64,000 bases of DNA from JACMLC01 sp963817025 (GTDB taxonomy: Bacteria; Acidobacteriota; Blastocatellia; Pyrinomonadales; Pyrinomonadaceae): the NCBI GenBank assembly GCA_963817025.1, contig CAWFML010000004.1, forward strand, positions 1,426,001 through 1,490,000, in the 5' to 3' direction. How positions within the stretch are numbered: the stretch's first letter is position 1; each line of letters opens with the position of its first letter. Below the pieces are notes generated by a model. It searched no databases and was not told where the DNA came from. It was given only the letters and a program-made list of their open reading frames with translations. This document shows, one piece after another, positions 41,393 to 49,315 of the stretch. Both the position numbers and the translations under genes were made by a program.

Positions 41393-41853
41393 GTATCAAT
41401 CAGGCCATACATGAAGCAGGAGGCAGGAGCGTGAAGCACGAACACGCTCTCCTGCCTCCTGCGACTGCTGAAAAGTCACTGGCGTGGGTGGCTCTCATTG
41501 GCCTGTCCGCGATGTTTTTGATTAGCATGATATGGCGTCCGGCGGACGAGCCGACGATAATCCTGTGCCCGTTTCGCGCCATGACGGGATGGTTATGTCC
41601 GGGTTGCGGGATGACGCGCGCCTTCTGCGCCCTCGGACACGGCGAACTGCGCCGCGCTATACATTTCAACGCGCTCAGCCCGCTCCTGTATCTTTCCCTG
41701 ATCGTCGTCTGGATAGGGGCGGCGGCCACCGTGCTTAACCTTCATCGCGTGCGCGCCGTTGTCAATCGCCTGCGTCCGAGCGCAACCGTCAGCGTGTTGA
41801 TTCTAGCGTTGACGATGGTGTGGTGGGCTGTGCGGCTGGCGGGCGGATTCTGA
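41389..41853 (+). CDS. DUF2752 membrane protein
   Basis: 154 residues from the ATG at 41389. Family hallmark CPFRAMTGWLCPGCGMTRAF, followed by ALGHGELRRAIHFNALSPLL and two more TM segments. DUF2752 proteins are common in Bacteroidetes, Acidobacteria and Chloroflexi; their role is unknown, though the Cys-rich loop suggests metal or redox chemistry. The first 25 residues are encoded by a hairpin repeat (41416-41462) and may be recently acquired. It is coupled to the DUF4234 gene. Confidence 0.8.
   Translation: MSINQAIHEAGGRSVKHEHALLPPATAEKSLAWVALIGLSAMFLISMIWRPADEPTIILCPFRAMTGWLCPGCGMTRAFCALGHGELRRAIHFNALSPLLYLSLIVVWIGAAATVLNLHRVRAVVNRLRPSATVSVLILALTMVWWAVRLAGGF
41416..41462. repeat. hairpin inside the 5' end of the DUF2752 gene
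   Basis: GCAGGAGGCAGGAGCGTG is mirrored by CACGCTCTCCTGCCTCCTGC, with 9 bases between. It lies within coding sequence, about 27 bases after the ATG, and could also regulate translation of the coupled gene. Confidence 0.65.
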
Positions 41854-41873
41854 TTGAGCATGGGCAGAGATTT

Positions 41874-42791
41874 ATGAAACGTTGCCCGACATGCCAGCGC
41901 ACGTATGCTGACGACACGCTGAGCTTCTGTCTGCAAGACGGCGCGACGCTCCTTAGTGAGCCGGGCGCGGCGTCGTCATCTGCGAGCATGGAGGCGGCCC
42001 TGCGTGACGCTCCCTCGCATCGAAGCGGCGCGCCGACAGAAGTCCTGGCCTACCGCTCTGCCCCGACAGACGAGATGCCGCAGACCGCCACGACGCTCTC
42101 ACACGAGCAGCGACCGACGGCCAGCGACCTCCAACGAAACTCTCGCCCTCCGAAAACACAGAACACCGCGCTCGTCGTTGGCTTGACGGCGATTGCGACG
42201 CTCATCCTGCTCGCGCTCGGAGGCGTCGGCGCGTGGCTCTTTTTGCGGGATGATAAAACGACCGGGCCAAACCAGCCGCCTGTGAATCAGAACCGGAACG
42301 ATGTGCCAAATGCGAACGGCAATCTCAAGAGCAGCCCGACGCCCAACACTTCGCCCACGCCTGCGGTTTCGCCGACGCCCCCGCCGGTTAATGTGGCCGC
42401 CGTGCGCGAACAGGTGACGGCTGCGCTCAACGGCTGGACTTCCGCCTCCAGAGCGCGCGATCTGGATAAGCACATGAGCTATTACGCGGACACGCTGGAC
42501 ACCTACTACAGCGCGACCAATGTCGATGCGAGCCGCGTCCGCTCAGACCGCTCGCGCGCCTATACGCAATACAACACTTTGGACGTTGAACTAAGCGACA
42601 TCAAAATCACTCCCGACCCATCGGGCGAGCGCGCCACAGCCACCTTTGATAAGACATGGACATTCGAGGGCGATGAAAAATATTCCTCCGGCTCTGTGCA
42701 TCAGAAAGTGTGGCTCACGAAAATAGGCGGACGCTGGCGCATCACCGGCGAAAAGGATTTGAAGGTCTATTATGTGAACAGAGAAAGATAG
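41874..42791 (+). CDS. zinc-ribbon membrane protein with SnoaL/NTF2-like domain
   Basis: 305 residues from the ATG at 41874. N-terminal KRCPTCQRTYADDTLSFC ribbon, a disordered linker of about 80 residues, a TM segment (TALVVGLTAIATLILLALGG), a Pro/Thr/Asn-rich spacer, and a C-terminal SnoaL-like domain of about 120 residues (LNGWTSASRARDLDKHMSYY...GGRWRITGEKD). The KRCPTCxxTYxDDxLxFC form is shared with the next gene. The domain order suggests a sensor with an extracytoplasmic ligand-binding unit. Sits 20 bases after the DUF2752 gene. Confidence 0.78.
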   Translation: MKRCPTCQRTYADDTLSFCLQDGATLLSEPGAASSSASMEAALRDAPSHRSGAPTEVLAYRSAPTDEMPQTATTLSHEQRPTASDLQRNSRPPKTQNTALVVGLTAIATLILLALGGVGAWLFLRDDKTTGPNQPPVNQNRNDVPNANGNLKSSPTPNTSPTPAVSPTPPPVNVAAVREQVTAALNGWTSASRARDLDKHMSYYADTLDTYYSATNVDASRVRSDRSRAYTQYNTLDVELSDIKITPDPSGERATATFDKTWTFEGDEKYSSGSVHQKVWLTKIGGRWRITGEKDLKVYYVNRER

Positions 42792-42815
42792 CCAGAAGAT
42801 GTTCACCACAGAAGA

Positions 42816-42899
42816 ATTGCGGAACGCGGATTTCGGATTGCGGATTGAAAGAGTAAATCTCTTCTACAATCCGCAATCCGAAATCCGCATTCCGCAATC
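42816..42899. repeat. GGATTGC-heptamer hairpin with 32-bp arms
   Basis: Arms at 42816-42847 and 42868-42899 match at 31 of 32 positions, starting ATTGCGGAACGCGGATTTCG. Contains two tandem GGATTGC/GGATTGA words. It separates the two zinc-ribbon genes and may be a terminator or attenuator. Confidence 0.8.
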
Positions 42900-42936
42900 G
42901 AAATTTTCTGCTCGCATCTAACAGGCCGCCGAAGCG

Positions 42937-43899
42937 ATGAAACGTTGTCCCACATGCCAGAGCACTTATACGGACGACTCGCTGATCTTCTGTTTACAAG
43001 ACGGCGCGCGGCTCTTGCCTGCCAGCGAATCCGCGTCAACGCCGCCCTCACGCAGCGGGGATGCGACAGTGATCTTGCCGGAAGAGTTTGCAAGACAGCA
43101 CGCACAGCCACCGCCGCCGACACAAGCTTCAGCATCGAGAGACGCGCGGACGCTCCACCTGCCGCCGACGGCTGAGACGGCGCATGAGCTTCCACGCCAC
43201 ACTGCGCGTGATGCATACATTTCCGCTCCGCCGCCGCAGAAGACCACCAGCCCTTTGCTCATCGCAGGCGTAACGGTCATCGTCATTCTCCTGCTCGCGC
43301 TCGTCGGCATCGGCACAATGCTCCTCTTTCGCAGTCCTGCTGAAGAACAGGGCGGCACCACGAACACGAACAATCCGCGCAACGACAATTCAACGCCGCC
43401 TTCAAACGCCAGCAATCGAAATACAGCGTCGCCTTCAAATACCAACAATCAACCGCCCGCGCTGCCGCCGCTGCGAATTTCCGCGACCTCATCTTCGACG
43501 CGCGTGCCGATGAAGGCTTTTACATATGAAGCGGCACATGTGCTGGATGGAAACTTGCAGACTGCTTGGATTGAAGGCGCGGGCGGCCCCGGCGTGGGCG
43601 AGTGGATTCGCTGCGATTTCGACCGCGAAGTGAGACTAAATCAGATAAGTTTTACTCCCGGCTATTTCAAGAACGCCTCGATCTGGAAACAGAACAACCG
43701 TCTCGCCGCCGCGACTTTTCATTTCTCCGATGGCACTTCGCGCCGCTACATTTTTCCCGACAGCATGCAACGACAGAAGCTCGACACCGCAGGCATCCGC
43801 ACGCGCTTTGTCCGCCTCGTCATCGAAGAGATATATCCCGGCTCTGTGGATTCCGAAGACACAGCCATCTCTGAAATCTCGTTCGACTGGGAGCCTTAG
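42937..43899 (+). CDS. zinc-ribbon membrane protein with discoidin-like (NADase-type glycan-binding) domain
   Basis: 320 residues. Ribbon KRCPTCQSTYTDDSLIFC, a linker rich in Pro/Ser/Thr, a TM segment (LLIAGVTVIVILLLALVGIG), an Asn/Ser/Pro spacer and a C-terminal beta-sandwich domain (AAHVLDGNLQTAWIEGAGGP, EWIRCDFDREVRLNQISFTP, TRFVRLVIEEIYPG). This matches the NADase-type glycan-binding domain found at the ends of bacterial kinases and other sensors. Together with the kinase at 44330 it may form an envelope-sensing system. Same topology as the gene at 41874 but with a different outer domain. Confidence 0.8.
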   Translation: MKRCPTCQSTYTDDSLIFCLQDGARLLPASESASTPPSRSGDATVILPEEFARQHAQPPPPTQASASRDARTLHLPPTAETAHELPRHTARDAYISAPPPQKTTSPLLIAGVTVIVILLLALVGIGTMLLFRSPAEEQGGTTNTNNPRNDNSTPPSNASNRNTASPSNTNNQPPALPPLRISATSSSTRVPMKAFTYEAAHVLDGNLQTAWIEGAGGPGVGEWIRCDFDREVRLNQISFTPGYFKNASIWKQNNRLAAATFHFSDGTSRRYIFPDSMQRQKLDTAGIRTRFVRLVIEEIYPGSVDSEDTAISEISFDWEP

Positions 43900-43928
43900 G
43901 ACACGACAAGCCAGAATCTAAAGCAGTT

Positions 43929-44008
43929 CTTTGCGCCTCTCGTTTTATCTTTGCGCCTTTGCGTGAAACAGTTACGTTTCGCGCACAGGCGCAAAGAAAG
44001 AAAAACTC
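43929..44008. repeat. weak CGCAAAG hairpin
   Basis: TTTGCGCCTCTCGTTTTATC... and GGCGCAAAGAAAGAAAAACT in opposite senses with GTTACGTTTCGCGCACAGG between. Less regular than other members; it may act as terminator after the discoidin-like gene. Confidence 0.5.
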
Positions 44009-44112
44009 AAGGCGCAAAGGGTTGAAGCATTCTATCTCTTGAGTTTTGATAGCAGAGTTGAATCAGCGTCCAGTGGCGATTAAGGGCCTGTCATGGAATT
44101 GCAACAAAAAGC

Positions 44113-44140
44113 TTGCCTCTTAAAGCAAAAGTGCTAAACT
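44113..44140 (+). promoter_or_regulatory. candidate promoter of the kinase gene
   Basis: TTGCCT at 44113 and TAAACT at 44135 with 16-base spacing, and TGC before TAAACT (extended -10). It would start transcription near 44147, leaving a leader of about 180 bases. Confidence 0.4.
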
Positions 44141-44244
44141 ACGCGCTTACCTGGCCCGGTAAGGGCAGAACAGGCCGGGAATCCCCTCTCCCGTTTCAAC
44201 CGGAAACAAAAAAATTTCGAGCGCCGACAAAGGTCTTGCGCGCT

Positions 44245-44277
44245 ACGGCTCGTGTCTTGAAGCCTCAAGCGAGCCGT
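44245..44277 (+). promoter_or_regulatory. stable hairpin in the kinase leader
   Basis: ACGGCTCG pairs with CGAGCCGT, and inside it CTTGA pairs with TCAAG. The hairpin ends about 50 bases before the kinase ATG. It could be a leader regulatory structure; there is no T-tract, so it is not a typical terminator. Confidence 0.4.
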
Positions 44278-44329
44278 GCGGCAGGCAGCCTTTAGCGACC
44301 CTTGATCCCGACTCAAGAGGTTTTTAATC

Positions 44330-45985
44330 ATGGATGTCCCCCATATCGTCGCCGGACGATTTCGCATCGAGTGTGAAATCGGCAAAGGCGGCATGGGCAC
44401 TGTCTATCGTGCCACTCACCTCGGACTCGAACGTCCCGTCGCAGTCAAAATCATCAAGCAGGAGTTTGCCACGGATCAGGCCGTGGCCGAGCGTTTTATG
44501 CGCGAGGCGCGGACGATGGCAAAGCTGCGCCATCGGCATGCCGCGATGATTTTCGACGCGGGCAATCTGCCGGACGGGCGACACTTCATCGTCATGGAGT
44601 TTGTCGAAGGCGAGACGCTTTCAGAAGCTTTAGCGCGCGAAGGTCGCTTTTCAGCCGAACGCGCCGTCCAGATAGCTTCGGACATCTGCGACGTGCTGTC
44701 GGAAGCCCACCGCTTAGGCATCGTTCACCGCGACCTCAAACCATCGAACATCATGCTCAACGAGCGCGGCGTGTGCGTGCTCGATTTCGGGGTCGCAAAA
44801 GTTTTAGCGACTTCGGCGGCGGCTGAGGCGGCGGCGACGCATGCGACGACCGGCTCAGGCTTTATCGTCGGCACGCCGCGCTACATGTCACCCGAACAAT
44901 GCCTGGGCCAGAAGGTCGGCGCGCGTTCAGACCTTTACAGCCTCGGCGTGCTGCTCTATGAGATGCTCGCGGGGCAACCGCCTTTCACAGACCCGATGGC
45001 TTCGGCAGTGCTTATCAAGCAGGCCACCATGTCGCCGCCGCCGTTGCCGAAACTCAGACAGGACATCCCGCGCCCGCTCGCGCTCGCCGTCCACACGCTG
45101 CTTGCCAAGCGAGCTGAAGATCGCCCGACCAGCGCAGAATCGACGCGGAGGATGCTGGAAAAGAGTTTGACCAGACCTGACGTTGACGCGCCGGATGCAG
45201 AGCCTTTCGCTTCGACAATGGCGGCTTTGAGTTCCGGGCCGGGCATGGTCTTTCGCGCGGCCACGCCGCTCTTTCTGATAGCCGTGCTCGGCACGCTGCT
45301 TTTCGTCTGGGGACGCGACAGCCTTAATGCGCCGAAGAAGACCGCGCCGCAGGAAATGGCGCAGGCCGCGCTGCCTCAACCGCAACAGCAGCAGGCGCGC
45401 ACGGCATCGAGTGTCGCGCCTGCCGCTGCCGTCTCTACCTTTGAACCGACCAGCGCGGACATCGAGCCGTCAAGCGTGGTCGGCCAGAGCGAACCTTTGT
45501 CTCTTGAAACAGCACGGCATCTGGTTAATTCCGGCTCGTCACAGATGATTGAGGATGTGCTGGTTCTCAGGCTGGGACGCGAATCTGCAATCGCCGTCAT
45601 TCATGAGCAGCCGCGCAGGAACAACTCTCATCTGTTTCTGATGCAGCAGCAGGGAACGCGCTATCGCGTGACCAGCCGCACGCCGCTCGACAAGTCTGAC
45701 TTTAGCGGCGCGAACTGGACTTTCGAGAGTCTGGACATAGAAGGCGACGGTTACGAAGAGGTGCTCTGCGTGGGCACGAGCGCAAAGCGGCCCTACGCGG
45801 CAACGCGGCTGGTGCTCTATGTGCCGCGCACAAGGCAAACCTACAGCCTGCGGCATGAGCCTACCTTGCGTGGCAACGCCCGCCCGCGCATCACGCTTTC
45901 ACCCAATGCCATGACCGCACAGGCCGCGCTCTATAGAAGCGCGCTCCAGCACAGGGCGCGCTCCATTGCCACCGGCTCGTTTTGA
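44330..45985 (+). CDS. membrane Ser/Thr protein kinase (Pkn type)
   Basis: 551 residues. Kinase domain at residues 10-275: Gly loop GKGGMG (18-23), VAVKIIK with K40, HRDLKPSN with D135, LDFGVAKV with DFG at 152-154, and GTPRYMSPEQC. A TM segment follows (ATPLFLIAVLGTLLFVW, about residue 310), then a Gln/Ala/Pro-rich spacer and a C-terminal domain of about 150 residues (MIEDVLVLRLGRESAIAVIH...), which I do not recognise. All catalytic residues are present. Its outer domain and the neighbouring zinc-ribbon sensor-like proteins suggest an envelope-signalling group. Confidence 0.93.
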   Translation: MDVPHIVAGRFRIECEIGKGGMGTVYRATHLGLERPVAVKIIKQEFATDQAVAERFMREARTMAKLRHRHAAMIFDAGNLPDGRHFIVMEFVEGETLSEALAREGRFSAERAVQIASDICDVLSEAHRLGIVHRDLKPSNIMLNERGVCVLDFGVAKVLATSAAAEAAATHATTGSGFIVGTPRYMSPEQCLGQKVGARSDLYSLGVLLYEMLAGQPPFTDPMASAVLIKQATMSPPPLPKLRQDIPRPLALAVHTLLAKRAEDRPTSAESTRRMLEKSLTRPDVDAPDAEPFASTMAALSSGPGMVFRAATPLFLIAVLGTLLFVWGRDSLNAPKKTAPQEMAQAALPQPQQQQARTASSVAPAAAVSTFEPTSADIEPSSVVGQSEPLSLETARHLVNSGSSQMIEDVLVLRLGRESAIAVIHEQPRRNNSHLFLMQQQGTRYRVTSRTPLDKSDFSGANWTFESLDIEGDGYEEVLCVGTSAKRPYAATRLVLYVPRTRQTYSLRHEPTLRGNARPRITLSPNAMTAQAALYRSALQHRARSIATGSF

Positions 45986-46110
45986 TCTTACAAGAGAGAG
46001 CGAGATTCATTAGAGGAATTTTCATCTGCGACGATTCATCTTTTATCTCGCTCTTATTCTTCTCACACTCACGGTAGTTTCAATCGAATGCGGGTTGTGA
46101 TGACATCGAA

Positions 46111-46181
46111 GAACGACTCGCGCAAAGGCGCAAAGAAAAGATCAAGCTTCTTCTTTGCGCCTTTGCGCGAGTCAGTCGTTC
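46111..46181. terminator. CGCAAAGG hairpin between convergent genes
   Basis: GAACGACTCGCGCAAAGGCG pairs with its complement ending at 46181; the arms are about 25 bases with a short loop. It lies between the ends of the kinase gene and the minus-strand small gene, so bidirectional termination is likely. Family as at 39484. Confidence 0.6.
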
Positions 46182-46193
46182 GCGGCTCAGGCT

Positions 46194-46512
46194 TTAATGC
46201 ACTGAACCGCCAAAGCCGCTGCCACTGGGTTCACTCCCGCCGGCTTTTGAATCTAAGCCGGACATGAAACCCATGCCAGCACCGTCTGTTTCGCTACCGT
46301 TCGCCCCTTCAGAGCCTGAGACTGAACTGTAGCCCTTGCCAGCGCCGTTATCCTCGCCGTTGGACGCCGTCGCTCCTGAGAGAGACATGCTGCCCGTACT
46401 GGTGTGTGACTCCCCCTGTGACCTGCTCAACGGCGGAGAGCGCGCCTGCATCCGCAGAGGCGTCCGCCGTCAGGACAATCGCCTGCTCGTGAATGTTTAG
46501 ATCACCTGCCAT
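46194..46512 (-). CDS. Gly/Ser-rich small protein, apparent +1 frameshift
   Basis: The ATG at 46512 has AAAGGAG upstream and opens a 54-residue frame (AGDLNIHEQAIVLTADASAD...AVEQVTGG) that stops at 46348. From about 46430 the +1 frame continues as coding-like sequence rich in Gly, Ser, Asn and acidic residues (SGATASNGEDNGAGKGYSS ... GSGFGGSVH) to a stop at 46194. The switch maps best to a GGGGG run in the VTGG codons: with one G fewer the two parts join into a protein of about 104 residues. Either an indel, a sequencing error or programmed frameshifting could explain this. The leader-like N-terminus and Gly/Ser-rich C-terminus look like a peptide precursor. It follows the I9-like gene by 40 bases. 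Confidence 0.55.
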
Positions 46513-46552
46513 TTTAATTTCTCCTTTCAACTGCCCGTCAATTTCATGCGGG

Positions 46553-46930
46553 CTAAGAATCGCCTGCCGGTGGGTCTGGCGGGATGAAGCCGGGGGCATC
46601 CCACGATAGCCCTTCGCCGGGACGTTGCTTTGACGATCCTTCTTTGATCCGGCTTAGCCATGCCGAAGCGAAAAGCGACTCGCTGTCGTCCAAACCATCT
46701 ATGGCTCCGGGCGGCAACTCGCCGGCGGTGGCAGCCGTCACACCCGGCATTGCCCTTAACCCCGCCAGCTCGCTTTGCTCGCCCTCGACCACCATGACTC
46801 TCGGTGAAGCCACATGGCTCACCTTGTAATTGGCGTTCAACTGCTTGCCCGCCTCTTCCGCGCGGTCGCCGTTGAGGATGACCAGCAGCTCTCGCTTCCC
46901 GCCCGAGCCGCCCTTTGCCTGTTCGTCCAT
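46553..46930 (-). CDS. inhibitor I9/S8-propeptide-like protein
   Basis: 125 residues with GGAGG before the ATG at 46930. Residues 12-75 (RELLVILNGDRAEEAGKQLN...VMVVEGEQSELAGLRAMPGV) show the ferredoxin-like pattern of subtilisin propeptides/inhibitor I9, including LRAMPGV. The tail (GLSWDAPGFIPPDPPAGDS) is Pro-rich and acidic and unlike the family. No signal peptide and no peptidase nearby. It forms a two-gene unit with the Gly/Ser-rich small protein. A role as chaperone or inhibitor for that partner is a guess. Confidence 0.6.
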   Translation of the reverse strand: MDEQAKGGSGGKRELLVILNGDRAEEAGKQLNANYKVSHVASPRVMVVEGEQSELAGLRAMPGVTAATAGELPPGAIDGLDDSESLFASAWLSRIKEGSSKQRPGEGLSWDAPGFIPPDPPAGDS

Positions 46931-47531
46931 TGCCCTTCCTCCAATCTCACGTTCTAGTTTTGAAACCCGAAGACATAAAGATAAACTGAACCGATTCCAG
47001 CCCTGTTGGTTGCCGCAGCAGACACCTGACTTCTATTTTATCCGACACCCGCCCGCCTTCGCCTGTCGCCCGCCGGAGTCAAAGCGGTGCGCGCCGAAGT
47101 TCTTGATCGAGGCGGCTATCGTGGAAGAGCGTGCCGGTTCGTCTGGCGTCTCTTCCAAAATATGCTACGGGTTGATTTTAGAGGGACTCAGGTCTTTCCT
47201 CTTGCCATCCGGGGCGGCGATTACATCGCGCCTTAATCCGAACGGTTGTTGCGGCGTGGCGTTATCAATTCGAATAACGCACCGTCAGATGTCACGCGGT
47301 CTTGCGGGATAGCGAGGCGACCAGCGTTTGATTTAGCAGGATGACGCATCATCCTAACTTTGACGTAAAGTGAGGTATCGCAACTGACATGCCAGCGAGG
47401 AAAGCCAATGGCGCGCCGCGACATTGAGCAAAGACGGCGCGGCTCTCCCTATCGGGCCACTCGACTCGTCTTATGTTGTGAACACTCCCTTTTATCCCGT
47501 GTCTACTTTCGTGGACAGTCGGCGGCATAGA
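46931..47531. other. gene-free stretch upstream of the I9-like locus
   Basis: About 600 bases without a gene I can support. Short frames on both strands have non-coding composition. The promoter for the minus-strand I9-like gene should be near 46940-47000. Confidence 0.4.
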
Positions 47532-47655
47532 GTCAGAACCGCCTGCGAAAGCAAGGCGGAAGGATGAAGGATGAAAGGCATGCTATTCAAACTTGAAGCC
47601 TTCAATTTCAAATAGCACTCTTTTCATCCTTCATCCTTCCGCCTTCTGACTTGCC
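47532..47655. repeat. GGATGAA hairpin with partial GTCAGAACCGCC end
   Basis: Left end GTCAGAACCGCCTGCG resembles the end of the 21291 element; arms carry GGAAGGATGAAGGATGAAAG and its complement; the loop has GCTATTCAAACTTGAAGCC. The right terminal repeat is absent. Confidence 0.7.
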
Positions 47656-47836
47656 ATTAAGCCGTGCCGCTTGTCGCGCGCCTCTGCGCCGTGTCAAGAT
47701 AAAGCGTGCTCGCTCAAGCGCGTAGGAAGTTGTAAAACTCCTGTCCCGGATAAACATCCCTTGCGCGGCCCCTGACATCGAACATGCTCAGCAAATTTCG
47801 ATTATCCAAAGGGTAATCAAACCGCCTGTTATATAC
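47656..47836. other. leader of the M16 gene
   Basis: No gene. TCAAGCGCGTAGGAAGTTGT and ATTTCGATTATCCAAAGGGT occur here, but I see no confident promoter or structure. Confidence 0.3.
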
Positions 47837-49294
47837 ATGAACGGAGTTTTTGTGAAACGTCATCTGTTAGCCATCGCCATTATTCTGTCCCTGCTCGCGC
47901 CGCTCGCAGGAGGACTACAATCCGGCACGCAGGTTTCCGCGCAGCAGAGGCCGCGCACGTCATCCAGTTCGGCGGCCACAGCCACCGCGACTCGACCGCA
48001 GCAGGCGCAGTTCCTTAATCGCGTGTTCACCAACGGCCTGGAAGTCATCGTTCTCGAAGACCATTCCGTGCCGCTCGTGACGGTCGAACTGGCGGTCAAG
48101 AACGGCTCTTACACAGAGCCGCCTGAGCTAAACGGACTGTCGCATCTTTACGAGCACATGTTCTTTAAGCCTAACCGCGCCGTGGCCGATCAGGAAGATT
48201 ACGTCGAAAAGGTTTATCAAATCGGGATGGTCTACAACGGGCAGACGCAGGAAGAGATCGTCAATTATTTCTTTACGACGACCAGCCCGAATTTCGCTAC
48301 GGCCCTCAGGTTCATGCGCGACAATGTGCGCTATCCGCTCTTTGACGAGAAAGAGTTTGCGCGCGAGAAAGAGGTCGTCATCGGCGAGATTGACCGCCAC
48401 GAATCCAATCCCGGCTTTTATCTCAACGACGGGATGATTACGCGTCTCTTCTACAAATATCCGAGCCGCAAGAATCCGGGCGGCAACCGCGAAACAGTCA
48501 CAAAGGCCACGACCGATGTCATGCGTATGATTCAGCAGCGATATTATGTGCCGAACAACTCCGCGCTGATTATCACGGGCGATGTCAATCCCGAAGAAAT
48601 TTTCCGGCAGACGCAGGAACTCTTCGGCGACTGGCAGCGCGCCGATGACCCTTTCATCAAGTATCCGATGGTCGAGCACCCACCGCTGCCAAAGAGCGAG
48701 GGCGCAATCGTCAAGCAGGATGTTCAGAATGTCCTCATCAATATCGGCTGGCACGGCCCTTCCATAGGCAAGGATAATCCTGCGACTTATGCCGCCGATG
48801 TGTTCTCTTTTATCCTGCGCCAGCCTAACTCTCGCTTCCAGCGCGCACTGGTTGACACGGGCCTCGTGACGGGCGTCAACATAGGCTATTACACGCAGCG
48901 CAATGTCGGGCCGATACAGGTTTCCGCACAGACCACGCCGGAGAAAGCGCGCGCCGCGCTCAAGGCCATCTATGCGGAGATTGCGCGCTTTAACGACAAA
49001 GACTATTACACGGACGAACAGCTTGAGAGCGCGAAAGCCCTGCTCGAAGCCGAAGACCTCTACTCGCGCGAGAAGCTGAGCGATTATTCGCACACCATCT
49101 CTTTCTGGTGGGCTTCGACGGGCCTCGATTATTTTCGCGGCTATCATGAAAACCTGCGCAAGACCTCGCGCGCGGACATCAGCCGCTACGTCAGCAATTA
49201 TATACAGGGCAAGCCGCACGTCGGGCTGGCGATGCTGTCGGAAAAATCGCAGGAGACCGCGCGCCTGACGCCTGAAGAGTTGATCGGCCAATAA
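47837..49294 (+). CDS. M16 zinc peptidase, catalytic subunit
   Basis: 485 residues with a signal peptide (LLAIAIILSLLAPLAGG). The inverted zinc motif is H103-L-Y-E106-H107 (GLSHLYEHMFF), with the third ligand Glu expected about 75 residues later, in EFAREKEVVIGEIDRH. Both M16 halves are visible, the second starting around LIITGDVNPEEIF. Family members degrade peptides in the periplasm. It lies 21 bases before a second M16 gene lacking the zinc motif; such pairs work as heterodimers in mitochondria and bacteria. Confidence 0.9.
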   Translation: MNGVFVKRHLLAIAIILSLLAPLAGGLQSGTQVSAQQRPRTSSSSAATATATRPQQAQFLNRVFTNGLEVIVLEDHSVPLVTVELAVKNGSYTEPPELNGLSHLYEHMFFKPNRAVADQEDYVEKVYQIGMVYNGQTQEEIVNYFFTTTSPNFATALRFMRDNVRYPLFDEKEFAREKEVVIGEIDRHESNPGFYLNDGMITRLFYKYPSRKNPGGNRETVTKATTDVMRMIQQRYYVPNNSALIITGDVNPEEIFRQTQELFGDWQRADDPFIKYPMVEHPPLPKSEGAIVKQDVQNVLINIGWHGPSIGKDNPATYAADVFSFILRQPNSRFQRALVDTGLVTGVNIGYYTQRNVGPIQVSAQTTPEKARAALKAIYAEIARFNDKDYYTDEQLESAKALLEAEDLYSREKLSDYSHTISFWWASTGLDYFRGYHENLRKTSRADISRYVSNYIQGKPHVGLAMLSEKSQETARLTPEELIGQ

Positions 49295-49315
49295 GAAAAG
49301 AGAAACCTTAAAGTC

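Noticed and set aside
46830..47312. Plus-strand frame of 160 codons
   Set aside because: Overlaps the well-supported I9-like gene on the other strand and has non-coding composition.
48128..49291. Minus-strand frame of 387 codons opposite the M16 gene
   Set aside because: Antisense to a clear M16 peptidase; no recognisable domain.
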